A stretch of 64,000 bases of DNA, from NCBI RefSeq assembly GCF_024753285.1, contig NZ_JANUGW010000010.1, positions 124,001 through 188,000 of the forward strand. The letters are read 5' to 3'. The notes under the pieces are model-generated. The model made no database searches. It saw only the letters and a list, made by a program, of their open reading frames with translations, and was not told the DNA's origin. The first letter of the stretch is position 1; every line of letters starts with the position of its first letter. Origin of the DNA: Massilia pinisoli. Its GTDB lineage: Bacteria; Pseudomonadota; Gammaproteobacteria; Burkholderiales; Burkholderiaceae_D. Positions 8,788 to 17,748 of the stretch are shown here, piece after piece. Position numbers and translations under genes: made by a program.

Positions 8788-10617
8788 ATGTGTGGCATCG
8801 TCGGCGCAGTCGCCCAGCGCAACATCACCCCCGTCCTCATCGAAGGTCTGAAGCGCCTTGAATACCGCGGCTACGATTCCTGCGGCGTGGCGCTGCACGT
8901 GGACGGTCGCTTGGCGCGTTCGCGCAGCACGTCGCGCGTGGCCGACCTGGAAACGCAGATCCAGGAAACCAACCTGCAAGGCTTTACGGGCATCGCCCAC
9001 ACCCGCTGGGCAACGCACGGCGCGCCGGCCACGAAGAATGCCCACCCGCACTTCTCGCCGAACAGCGACGATGCGCGCATCGCCCTCGTCCACAACGGCA
9101 TCATCGAAAACCACGATGAGCTGCGCGCCGAGCTGACGGGCCTGGGCTATGTGTTCCAGAGCCAGACCGATACCGAAGTCATCGCGCACCTGATCGACCA
9201 CATGTACAGCGGCGACCTGTTCGAGACCGTGCAACAGGCCGTGAAACGCCTGCACGGCGCGTACGCGATCGCCGTGTTCTGCCGTGAGGAACCGCACCGC
9301 GTCGTGGCCGCGCGCCAGGGCTCGCCGCTGATCGTCGGCCTGGGCAAGGGCGAGAACTTCGTCGCGTCCGACGCGATGGCGCTGGCCGGCACCACCGACC
9401 AGATCATCTACCTGGAAGAAGGCGACGTCGTCGACCTGCAACTGGCACGCTACTGGATCGTCGACGTGGAAGGCCGTCCGGCCGAGCGCGAAGTCAAGAC
9501 GGTGCACGCGCACACGGGCGCGGCCGAGCTGGGCCCGTACCGCCACTACATGCAGAAAGAAATCTTCGAGCAGCCGCGCGTCGTCGGCGACACGCTGGAA
9601 GGCGTCACGGGCATCATGCCCGAACTGTTCGGAGACCAGGCGTTCCGCGTGTTCAAGGAAATCGACCGCGTCCTGATCCTGGCCTGCGGCACGAGCTATT
9701 ACGCGGGCCTGACGGCCAAGTACTGGATCGAGTCCGTCGCGAAGCTGCCGGTGAACGTCGAGATCGCCAGCGAATACCGCTACCGCGACAGCGTCCCGCA
9801 CCCGAGCACGCTGGTCGTGACGATCTCGCAATCGGGCGAGACGGCCGACACGCTGGCCGCGCTGAAGCACGCGCGCAGCCTGGGCATGACGAATACGCTG
9901 ACGATCTGCAACGTCTCCACGAGCGCGATGGTGCGCGAGTGCAAGCTGGCATACATCACGCGCGCCGGCGTCGAAGTGGGCGTCGCCTCGACGAAGGCAT
10001 TCACCACGCAGCTGGCCGCCCTGTTCCTGCTGACCCTGACCCTGGCGCAAGTGAACGGCCGCCTGACCGACGAGCAGGAAGCGAACTACCTGAAGCAGAT
10101 GCGCCACCTGCCGGTCGCGCTGTCGTCCGTGCTGGCGCTGGAGCCGCAGGTGATCGCTTGGGCGGAAGAATTCGCCCGCAAGGAAAACGCCCTGTTCCTG
10201 GGCCGTGGCATCCACTACCCGATCGCCCTGGAAGGCGCGCTGAAGCTGAAGGAAATCTCGTACATCCACGCCGAAGCCTACCCGGCAGGCGAACTGAAGC
10301 ACGGCCCGCTGGCGCTCGTGACGGAAGAGATGCCGGTGGTGACGATCGCCCCGAACGACGCGCTGCTGGAAAAGCTGAAGTCGAACATGCAGGAAGTTCG
10401 TGCCCGTGGCGGTCAGCTGTACGTCTTTGCCGACGTCGACACGCACATCACCTCGGGCGAGGGGCTGCACGTCATTCGTCTGCCGGAACACTATGGACTG
10501 CTGTCGCCGATTTTGCACGTGGCGGCGTTGCAGTTGCTGGCGTATCACACGGCGCTGGCGCGGGGGACGGATGTGGATAAGCCGCGGAATTTGGCGAAGT
10601 CGGTGACGGTTGAATAA
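8788..10617 (+). CDS. glmS: Glutamine-fructose-6-phosphate aminotransferase (isomerizing)
   Basis: GlmS makes glucosamine-6-phosphate from fructose-6-phosphate and glutamine, the entry step to UDP-GlcNAc. The 609-residue protein begins MCGIVGAV, with Cys2 as the N-terminal glutaminase nucleophile; '[10 protein letters not shown]' and '[12 protein letters not shown]' complete that domain. Two SIS sugar-binding domains follow ('[17 protein letters not shown]', '[16 protein letters not shown]'; '[37 protein letters not shown]'), and the protein ends in the usual '[13 protein letters not shown]'. The ATG at 8788 is preceded by TGGAGG; an upstream in-frame ATG would displace the catalytic Cys. Confidence 0.98.
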   Translation: MCGIVGAVAQRNITPVLIEGLKRLEYRGYDSCGVALHVDGRLARSRSTSRVADLETQIQETNLQGFTGIAHTRWATHGAPATKNAHPHFSPNSDDARIALVHNGIIENHDELRAELTGLGYVFQSQTDTEVIAHLIDHMYSGDLFETVQQAVKRLHGAYAIAVFCREEPHRVVAARQGSPLIVGLGKGENFVASDAMALAGTTDQIIYLEEGDVVDLQLARYWIVDVEGRPAEREVKTVHAHTGAAELGPYRHYMQKEIFEQPRVVGDTLEGVTGIMPELFGDQAFRVFKEIDRVLILACGTSYYAGLTAKYWIESVAKLPVNVEIASEYRYRDSVPHPSTLVVTISQSGETADTLAALKHARSLGMTNTLTICNVSTSAMVRECKLAYITRAGVEVGVASTKAFTTQLAALFLLTLTLAQVNGRLTDEQEANYLKQMRHLPVALSSVLALEPQVIAWAEEFARKENALFLGRGIHYPIALEGALKLKEISYIHAEAYPAGELKHGPLALVTEEMPVVTIAPNDALLEKLKSNMQEVRARGGQLYVFADVDTHITSGEGLHVIRLPEHYGLLSPILHVAALQLLAYHTALARGTDVDKPRNLAKSVTVE

Positions 10618-10706
10618 GGGACGCGAGCTATAGGAATTTTGTGTAGCGAGATAAAAGTTCCAAAATAAAAAGTTAGCTACAAACTAAAAAACTGCCAAAA
10701 GTGTAG

Positions 10707-10735
10707 AGCCCGGCGGGAACGCCGGGCTTTGCTTT
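10707..10735 (+). terminator. glmS terminator
   Basis: AGCCCGGCG and CGCCGGGCT form a perfect 9-bp stem around GGAA, followed by a T-rich TTGCTTT tail, 90 bases after the glmS stop. Confidence 0.85.
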
Positions 10736-10746
10736 GGCTGTTACGC

Positions 10747-10754
10747 CCGTATAG
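10747..10754. repeat. Left target-site duplication of the IS256-family element
   Basis: CCGTATAG, repeated exactly at 12119-12126. Eight bases is a normal duplication length for this family. Confidence 0.85.
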
Positions 10755-12118
10755 GGACCTGTCAGAAATTCTGTGTGCGGGGCCAGAATTCGTAGTTAGG
10801 TAATCGCGTTTGTGAAGCGTTCGCCGAACATGATGGCGAACTGGTTGGCGGCCTGCTTCCAGGTACGCTGCGGCATCTTCCAGTCTTTCTCGATATTGCG
10901 CAATGCCAGGAAGAGTAATTTGGTCGCCGCGTCGTCGCTGGGGAAATGGCCGCGGTTCTTGACGATCTTACGCAGGCGCATATGCAGACTCTCAATGGCA
11001 TTTGTTGTGTAGATGATCGTGCGCACCTCGGGAGGGTACGCAAAGAAAGGGATCACCTGCTGCCATTGGCGTCGCCACATCGCCGCCACGGTCGGGAATT
11101 TGGTGCCCCATGGGCCCGTCGCAAATGCGTCGAGCGCCGCTTCAGCCATATCGGCGTTGGCGGCCTGGTAGACGGGTTTCAAGGCCGCAGCCAGTTCCTT
11201 GCGATCCTTCCAGGCCGCCAGCGTCGTCGAATTGCGGATCAGGTGCACGATGCACGTCTGGATCTGTGCTTGGGGATAGACTGCTTCGATAGCCTCAGGG
11301 AAGCCGCGCAGGCCATCCACGACAGCGATCAGGATATCGTCCAGTCCGCGGTTCTTCAGTTCATTGAAAACCTTCAGCCAGAACTTAGCCCCTTCGGTCT
11401 GCTCGATCCACAATCCCAGCACTTCCTTTCGGCCATCAACGCGAATGCCCAGGGCCAGATACACAGCCTTGTTTTTGACGGTGCCTTCGTCCCGGATTTT
11501 CAGGCGCAGTGCATCGAAGTAGACGATCGGGTACATCGCTTCGAGTGGCCGCTGCTGCCACTGCGTGACCTCTTCAAGCACCTCGTCGGTGATGGTGGAA
11601 ATCAGATCCGGCGACACCTGCGTACCGTACAGATCCAGCAGATGTCCCTGAATCTCGCGCACGCTCATCCCGCGCGCGTACATGCTGATGACGTGATCGT
11701 CGAAGCCCGGCATGCGCCGTTGATGTTTGGCGACCAGCTTGGGCTCGAAGCTCGACAGGCGATCGCGCGGAATGTCCAGGTTGAGTTCGCCGCCCGGCGT
11801 CAGCACTTTTTTCGGACTGCTGCCGTTACGGTGGTTCTTGCTGTCTTCGCCTTCGTTGGCCAAATGATGGCTCAGCTCGGCCGTCAACATGCGCTCGGCC
11901 AGCATCTTCTTGAGCTGCCCGGCCAGGCCGGATTCGCCGAGGATCGATTCGGCATCCTTGTTCTCAACCTGGGCCAGCAACTGGTCGATCAGCTCAACCG
12001 GGAACGGGTACGCAGCTTTCTGTTTCTTGGGCTTTTTAGTGGTCATCACTTCGGTCATGGAACAGTCCTTTCGGGATTATTTCATGACCCCGTTCCACAC
12101 AGAAAATCTGACAGGCTC
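10755..12118 (-). mobile_element. IS256-family insertion sequence, complete
   Basis: A 1364-bp element with imperfect terminal inverted repeats: GGACCTGTCAGAAATTCTGT on the left and, reading inward from the right, GAGCCTGTCAGATTTTCTGT. It carries one transposase gene on the minus strand and is flanked by identical 8-bp CCGTATAG copies. Intact ends, matching duplications and an uninterrupted transposase point to a recent and possibly still active insertion. It landed between the glmS terminator and the Rhs immunity gene without visibly breaking a gene. Confidence 0.93.
10796..12058 (-). CDS. IS256 family transposase
   Basis: A 420-residue DDE transposase of the mutator/IS256 family. Recognisable parts are the N-terminal 'LLGESG-LAGQLKKMLAERMLTAEL' type region, 'GMSVREIQGHLLDLYG', the catalytic segment 'YFDALRLKIRD' with the first Asp, 'VVDGLRGFPEAI' with the second Asp, 'QTCIVHLIRNS' and the C-terminal 'TTNAIESLHMRLRKIVKNRGHFPSDDAATKLLFLALRNIEKDW' with the Glu. 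Full length, with no frameshift. It fills most of the insertion element. Confidence 0.97.
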   Translation of the reverse strand: MTEVMTTKKPKKQKAAYPFPVELIDQLLAQVENKDAESILGESGLAGQLKKMLAERMLTAELSHHLANEGEDSKNHRNGSSPKKVLTPGGELNLDIPRDRLSSFEPKLVAKHQRRMPGFDDHVISMYARGMSVREIQGHLLDLYGTQVSPDLISTITDEVLEEVTQWQQRPLEAMYPIVYFDALRLKIRDEGTVKNKAVYLALGIRVDGRKEVLGLWIEQTEGAKFWLKVFNELKNRGLDDILIAVVDGLRGFPEAIEAVYPQAQIQTCIVHLIRNSTTLAAWKDRKELAAALKPVYQAANADMAEAALDAFATGPWGTKFPTVAAMWRRQWQQVIPFFAYPPEVRTIIYTTNAIESLHMRLRKIVKNRGHFPSDDAATKLLFLALRNIEKDWKMPQRTWKQAANQFAIMFGERFTNAIT

Positions 12119-12126
12119 CCGTATAG
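12119..12126. repeat. Right target-site duplication of the IS256-family element
   Basis: CCGTATAG, identical to 10747-10754. The 180 bases from here to the next gene contain no recognisable feature. Confidence 0.85.
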
Positions 12127-12307
12127 ACGCTTGATTACACACCCTCACCATTGTCACAGATTTGTACGGCAGGGTATGTTAGTCCCCACGAGCCTCGGAG
12201 TGCGCGAGAAGAGCGCGGGAGTATTTCGAGAGGCCCGTACTTTCGTAGCCTTTGATATGCATCAATTCATACTGATGTCTATCGCCGAAATTTCCTGTCG
12301 AGCGACC

Positions 12308-12742
12308 TCACCGAGGTTTCATAAAGATGTCCGCTTGATAAGCACGTGGCTCGTAGGTAACTTCAACTTGTCCCCACTTGAAGCGCCATGTACGTTTCCT
12401 ATTTCCTTTATTTTCAGGTGGCCTTCCGACCGCTTTTTCTACGAAACTCAATAAAAGACGATATTCGTCTTTCATCGCTTTCTCACTTACGTCATCCCAC
12501 CCCTTAATAGGACTATCTAACCAGTGCAATCGTAGCCACTCAATCCCTTTGTGTCGCAAGCTGATGAAAATGCTGAACCTCATACCGTCCGTCTCAGACT
12601 CAGCATAGAAGTAAGGTCCGCCAGCGTCGGATCGTTTTTCGATTAAACCTTCGTTGGCGAGAACATCTAAATCTTCATAATTAGAAGTAGCGAGAATTTT
12701 TTTCGCGCCGAGACTGATCTGTCCTTCAGTGAAATTAATCAT
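12308..12742 (-). CDS. Putative immunity protein for the adjacent Rhs toxin
   Basis: A 144-residue soluble protein with no family I recognise. It is called an immunity protein from position: its ATG overlaps the rhs stop codon (ATGA, 4-base overlap), so it is translated directly after the toxin tip. Its DNA is much more AT-rich than the surrounding genome, like the toxin tip itself, as expected when tip and immunity gene are exchanged together. Tyr/Trp-rich segments near the C terminus ('KWGQVEVTYEPRAYQADIF') may form the inhibitory surface, but this is a guess. Confidence 0.65.
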   Translation of the reverse strand: MINFTEGQISLGAKKILATSNYEDLDVLANEGLIEKRSDAGGPYFYAESETDGMRFSIFISLRHKGIEWLRLHWLDSPIKGWDDVSEKAMKDEYRLLLSFVEKAVGRPPENKGNRKRTWRFKWGQVEVTYEPRAYQADIFMKPR

Positions 12743-15700
12743 GGGCTTGTTAACTCCATAATTGGGCCTTTTTCCATATTCATACGATCTCTTGTGGCAA
12801 CGTAATACTGTGTTCCGCCACCCGATCCATATTGGTCATTGGCTATCGCGTAAGCTTTTCCTACGCAAAGATCTTCTTTGAGTGTGAATGCCTGCACGCG
12901 CTGTCTTGGGCCATATTGAAACTGCTTAGAATTTTTCCCGGAGTGTCCCACTTGCGTCGCCTCATGGTAAGCATTAACTGATTTCTTTGATGCAGCAAGA
13001 GTAGAAGCGTCAGCAAAGAAGCCGCCTGGCTTTGTCCCGTAGGGGTATAGCGTATAGACAGTGGTTCCTTTAGGTAGGATAACATTGGACCAACGGTCCT
13101 TATTAGGATACGCATCGGAGCTTTGAAATCCAGCCGCACCGCGCGATGGATTTCTCGTACCTCCGCATGGCGTCCCGCTACACGCAGGACACGCAGCTTT
13201 CTTATTCTTGCTCCGCAAACCCAAAGGGTCTATCCAGCTCGTGGGATTAGGCGCGTACTGATAAGCATTCATCCCACCGAGCAGACCAATAGGATCTGTC
13301 GTTATGTAACGTGCGCAATCCGGGTCGTAGTAGCGATACCGGTTATAGTGCAGCCCCGTCTCTTCATCAAAGTACTGCCCCTGAAATCGTATCGGGTTCC
13401 GCATCCCGGCCTTGCGCGCCGCTTCGCTGATAGCCTCCTTCCCCTGCCCCCACGCTCTGTACTGCGCCGACCACGCAACCTTGCCCTCCCAATCCGTCAA
13501 CTCCTGCGGTGTCCCCAAATGGTCGCATTGATAAAAGGCGATCTCATCCTTACCAAATGGCTCGGCTTCCTGCTCGAATTCCCCGTTCCATAGCGGATCC
13601 AGCGTGATGTCATACTTGCCATAGTTGCCCACCATGAGCGCCTTGACATCGGTGGTGGGCGCCAGTCGAAGTGTCCCGCTTCGACTGGCCTGCACCAGCG
13701 GCACGAAGCTGTCGCGCTCATACACGTAGTGCACCGTTCGTTCGCTAGCCACATAGCCCCGGTGCACGCTGCTTTCCAACGCCAGCGCGTCCCCGTCCCA
13801 GCCGTACATGGTCCGGGTCGTTTCTCGGGAGGCAGTGCCTTCTGTCGCCCGGCTGTGCTTGACAGTGCGCCGCCCCAGCGGATCGTAGGCAAAGGTGCTG
13901 ACGCCATGCGAGGTCGTCGCGCGGGTCATCCGATTAAACGCATCCCATTCATACTCGGACCGCTTGCCGTGCTGTACGCGTTCCACGAGGTTGCCGCGTT
14001 CGTCGTAGCGGTAGCTGACGCCGGCATATTCCTTGAGGAGATTGTCCAGAAGCTTTGGCAGCGGCGCACGACGGGTAACGGGCTCCTGCTGCGTCCTATC
14101 ATCAGCCGCCTGGATATTGCCGGCCGGGTCGAACGCGAAGGTTTCACGGCCCAAGACGCTGTTTGCCGCCAGCAGACGTCCGACCGGGTCGTAGCGGTAT
14201 TCAATGCGGCCGCGCCGGCTGTCCTCCAGACTGGTCAGTTGGCCGGACAGGTCATAGTGGTAGCGCCGCAGAATCGCGGCTTGCATGCCGACCTGGATGT
14301 TGGGACGGTACTCGTCGGGGTAGAAATCCCGATCCTTCTGGCTGGCTTGCGTGATAGCGCCGAGCTGCTGTTCGATCAGGCGGCCGGCCGGGTCGTACTT
14401 CATCGTTTGCATCAGGCCGTTGGCCTGGGTGCGGCCGGTTTCCTGGTACAACGCGTCGCGCTCGAAGGAGACGAGGTCCTGCCCGTCGATCAACAGGCCG
14501 TGCACGTGGCCGGCGCCGTAAGTCAGCCATTCGACACGGTGGCCGTCGGGGCGGATGGTGCCAGTGCGCTGGTTGAGTTCGTCGTAGTGGTGGTGCCAGA
14601 CCGCGGTGCGCTTATCGGGATGGAACGGGCCCTGGTAGTGCTGGTGCTCGCGCACCAGGTTGCCGGCGGCGTCGTAGAACCATTGCAGCCTGGCGTGTTC
14701 GTTCTGCGCTTCGGCCAGCTGACCGTTGGCGTTGTAGGCGAAGGTTTCGATTTGCTCCGGCTGGCCGGGAACTGCGGCACGGCGTTGCATGAGCCGGCCC
14801 ATGGCGTCGAAATCTAGCCTCGTGGTCACGCCGGCTTCGGCGGTTTCGGCTAGCACGCCATTGGCTTCGTCGTAGCGGTACTCGGTGGACTTACCGTCGA
14901 AACCTTGTTCCTGCAGCAGGCGGCCAACCGGGTCATATTGAAAGCGGTAGACGCTGCCGTTTTCGTTTTCCAGCGCGGATAGACGGCCGAGCGCGTCCCA
15001 CCGGTAGTGCAGACCATGTCCAAGAGCGTCGATGCGCTTCGCGATCAGTCCGGCCGCGGTGTAGCGGTAGGCGGTCGTACGTTGCAGTGCGTCGATGTGC
15101 GCCAGCAGCCGGCCTTCGGCGTCGTGGCGCAGGTGCTCTTCGCTGCCGTCGGGGTGGATGACGGCTTCGAGCTGACCCGGATGGTTGCCGCCCTCGCTGT
15201 GCGCTTGCGCCACCGTTTCCGCATTGAGCGGCGTGTAGCGGTAGCGGGTGACGTTGCCGGCGGCGTCGATGCTCTTGACCAGTCGTTTGCGGTCGTCGTA
15301 TTCCCAGTGGCTGCTGTGCCCGGAACAGTCGGTGTAGCTGGCGAGCTGGCCGTCCGGGGTGTACGCGAGTTTCTTGACGCCGCCCTTGGCATCGGTCACT
15401 TCGACTGGCCGGCCGGCCTTGTCGTACGCGTATTCGGTCTTGTTGCCGCGCGGGTCTGTTTCCTCGACCAGATGGCCTTGCGCATTGTAGTCACGCATCC
15501 AGGTGCCACCTTCGCCGTCGCGGATGCCCGTGACGCGGTGTTGGCCGTCATACTCGAAGTGGACCTGGCTGCCGTCGGCGCGGGTGTGCGTGAGCAGGTT
15601 GCCGTGCGCATCGTAACGGTGATGCTCGCTGGTGCCGTCGGCGTGGACGTGACGGACGACGTTCTTGGCGTCGTCGCGGAAGAGCCATTCCTCGAGCTCG

Positions 15701-17721
15701 TCCGGATACACGATGCGGTAGGTGTAGCCGGCGATATCGTAGTAGTAGCGGGTCTCGTGGCCGAGCGCGTCCTTGACGTAGGTCAGGCGGATGTTCTTGT
15801 CCCATTCGAGCCGGGTGTCGTAGCTGCCGTCATCGGCCCATTCGCGGATCGCTTTCGCATGCGCGCCGCTGTCGATGCTGGTGTCGTAGGCGAGGTTCAT
15901 GCCGCGCCCGGTGCGGTCGGTGTAGCGGGTGACGAGGTGGCGGTCGTACTGGTAGTGCCACGCGGCGGCGTTTTCGTCCTGAGCGCGGATCAGGTCGCCG
16001 TGGTCGTCGTAGTCGTAGGCGGCGAGCTGACGCACCAGCTTGCCGTCCTTGATTTCCCATAGCGCGCGGATGCAGCCGGTATCAAGGTCGATCTGGGTGC
16101 CGACTTGGGCGACGGTAGTCTCGCCCTGCTTGCTGATGATGTCGCTGAGCACCTCCTCGCCGGCATATGGGCCATTGGCAACGACGTGGTCGTAGCGCAG
16201 GCCGAGGGCGGCGCCGTCGCGGGCGTGCAGCGCGATCAGCCGGAAATGCGCCTTGCCTAGGTCGGCTGCCTTGGCGCGCACGGTGTCGGCCAGCTCGTAG
16301 GTTTCGCGCCAGGGACTGGCTTCGCCTTCCGGCAGTGGCTTGCCGAAGTCGAGCGTGAGCAGGGTGATGCTCATGCGGGTGAGCGTGATTTGTTCGACTG
16401 GGTCGTAGTGCCGCTGGCCGATGTCCAGCCACGGATAGCGATGGCTGCGGCCGTCCGCGGCGTGATAGAGCAGGCCGGCGGGCTTGCCTTGGCCGACGAC
16501 GTCGATGCGCGTGCTGTACGGCGTGAGCCAGCGCGCACCGAGAATGCTGTGGTCATAGGCGGTCAGCTGGCTGCGGTAGGCGCGACTCCACTCGATGGGA
16601 AGCGGCGCATCCAGTACGAAGTCGGTGTGGGTGAAGGCTTCGGCACCGGTCGCGAAGCTGATGGAGTGCGCAGTGCCGCCTTTTGCGGGGCACAACTTGC
16701 AGGCATTGGCATCGCCGATGGCCGGGCTTTGCCGGCTGATGACACCCAGCTCGTGTCCGGGTTTGTTCTTTTTGTGGTCCGCGCCCTTGGCCGATGGGAC
16801 CATCGCTGGATAGCGCTTCTTGTGCTTGATGACCGCGTCGCGCATCCGCATCAATATCCACCGAATGCTCATCTGCGCCTGTTCGTCGGCCAGGGCGGCG
16901 AGCTTGCCGCGAAACGCCGGCTTGAAGTCGGTGAGGTGCTTGACAATGCCTGTCACGCCCGCAACCGCGCTCTGCGGCAGCTGGCTGGCTGCCGCAGCGA
17001 CAACGTAGTTCGCGGTCATCTTGTACTGCCGGCCAAGGGCGCCAAGCATGCGGCGCCAGGCGGTTTTCACCCTGGGGTCATGCAGTTTATCCTCCACCTC
17101 CGCCGGGGATGACACGTCGAAAAGCGGTTCCTTGCCGATGCAGCGATTGAGGATCTTGATCAGATCGTCGGCAATGCCGTCGGCGACGTGGGCGCAATCG
17201 TCCAGGATGCCCGCCAGCTTGCCTATCGCACCGTCGATAAAGGTCTCGATTTCGCCGGCCAGCGTGGCGTTGAGGTGCGCGATCAGTACTTCGATCAGCG
17301 CGGTGCCGAGATCCTTGACGCCCAGCGCCAGCTTTTGCCGGACCAGGTGCAATGCCGGCCGCAGGCTCATGCGCGCCGCGCTCATTCCTAGCGGCACCGG
17401 CACCACGCCGATCAGGTTGATGCCCAGGCTGACCCATTCCAGGAACTCGATTTCCTTCTTGGCGATGGTCTTTTGGACGACTCCCACCACGTCCATGACG
17501 GCGTCGATCAACGCCATGATGTTGCCGATCACCGGCAGACTGCCGGCCACCGTGCTCAGGCGCTCCAGCGTGACGTAGTCATGGCTGATCTTGCGCAGCC
17601 ATTTGTCGAAGGCGGCAGCGGCGGCGCCGATGTCTTGCTGGTCTATCGTGTTGAGCGGAGCGACTGCGACTTCCGGCACGCGTTCGGCCGGCTTGGACGG
17701 GGCTTGCGTGGGTGCGGTCAT
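12739..17721 (-). CDS. Rhs-family polymorphic toxin (T6SS cargo)
   Basis: A 1660-residue Rhs protein. The first ~330 residues are helical with hydrophobic stretches (about 58-83 and 94-125) and would contact VgrG or enter the target membrane; no PAAR motif is seen. From about 360 a DUF6531-like start leads into many YD repeats ('YRYDPVGRL' and variants) that form the cocoon shell. The core ends with 'YDPDCARYITTDPIGLLGG' and the cleavage motif 'DPLGL' at 1498-1502. The last 158 residues (about 12742-13215) are the variable toxin, with CPACSGTPC and 'ILPKGTTVYTLYPYG' segments; its activity is unrecognised. It follows vgrG by 27 bases. Confidence 0.92.
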   Translation of the reverse strand: MTAPTQAPSKPAERVPEVAVAPLNTIDQQDIGAAAAAFDKWLRKISHDYVTLERLSTVAGSLPVIGNIMALIDAVMDVVGVVQKTIAKKEIEFLEWVSLGINLIGVVPVPLGMSAARMSLRPALHLVRQKLALGVKDLGTALIEVLIAHLNATLAGEIETFIDGAIGKLAGILDDCAHVADGIADDLIKILNRCIGKEPLFDVSSPAEVEDKLHDPRVKTAWRRMLGALGRQYKMTANYVVAAAASQLPQSAVAGVTGIVKHLTDFKPAFRGKLAALADEQAQMSIRWILMRMRDAVIKHKKRYPAMVPSAKGADHKKNKPGHELGVISRQSPAIGDANACKLCPAKGGTAHSISFATGAEAFTHTDFVLDAPLPIEWSRAYRSQLTAYDHSILGARWLTPYSTRIDVVGQGKPAGLLYHAADGRSHRYPWLDIGQRHYDPVEQITLTRMSITLLTLDFGKPLPEGEASPWRETYELADTVRAKAADLGKAHFRLIALHARDGAALGLRYDHVVANGPYAGEEVLSDIISKQGETTVAQVGTQIDLDTGCIRALWEIKDGKLVRQLAAYDYDDHGDLIRAQDENAAAWHYQYDRHLVTRYTDRTGRGMNLAYDTSIDSGAHAKAIREWADDGSYDTRLEWDKNIRLTYVKDALGHETRYYYDIAGYTYRIVYPDELEEWLFRDDAKNVVRHVHADGTSEHHRYDAHGNLLTHTRADGSQVHFEYDGQHRVTGIRDGEGGTWMRDYNAQGHLVEETDPRGNKTEYAYDKAGRPVEVTDAKGGVKKLAYTPDGQLASYTDCSGHSSHWEYDDRKRLVKSIDAAGNVTRYRYTPLNAETVAQAHSEGGNHPGQLEAVIHPDGSEEHLRHDAEGRLLAHIDALQRTTAYRYTAAGLIAKRIDALGHGLHYRWDALGRLSALENENGSVYRFQYDPVGRLLQEQGFDGKSTEYRYDEANGVLAETAEAGVTTRLDFDAMGRLMQRRAAVPGQPEQIETFAYNANGQLAEAQNEHARLQWFYDAAGNLVREHQHYQGPFHPDKRTAVWHHHYDELNQRTGTIRPDGHRVEWLTYGAGHVHGLLIDGQDLVSFERDALYQETGRTQANGLMQTMKYDPAGRLIEQQLGAITQASQKDRDFYPDEYRPNIQVGMQAAILRRYHYDLSGQLTSLEDSRRGRIEYRYDPVGRLLAANSVLGRETFAFDPAGNIQAADDRTQQEPVTRRAPLPKLLDNLLKEYAGVSYRYDERGNLVERVQHGKRSEYEWDAFNRMTRATTSHGVSTFAYDPLGRRTVKHSRATEGTASRETTRTMYGWDGDALALESSVHRGYVASERTVHYVYERDSFVPLVQASRSGTLRLAPTTDVKALMVGNYGKYDITLDPLWNGEFEQEAEPFGKDEIAFYQCDHLGTPQELTDWEGKVAWSAQYRAWGQGKEAISEAARKAGMRNPIRFQGQYFDEETGLHYNRYRYYDPDCARYITTDPIGLLGGMNAYQYAPNPTSWIDPLGLRSKNKKAACPACSGTPCGGTRNPSRGAAGFQSSDAYPNKDRWSNVILPKGTTVYTLYPYGTKPGGFFADASTLAASKKSVNAYHEATQVGHSGKNSKQFQYGPRQRVQAFTLKEDLCVGKAYAIANDQYGSGGGTQYYVATRDRMNMEKGPIMELTSP

Positions 17722-17748
17722 GGACGTTTTTTTATCCGATGGATTTTT

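Noticed and set aside
8764..10548. Long minus-strand frame antisense to glmS
   Set aside because: Typical high-GC shadow; glmS on the other strand is unambiguous.
13200..16600. Regular repeats in rhs considered as a DNA repeat array or CRISPR
   Set aside because: The repetition is at protein level (YD repeats) with variable spacing; there are no identical repeat units with unique spacers. No CRISPR array was found anywhere in the window.
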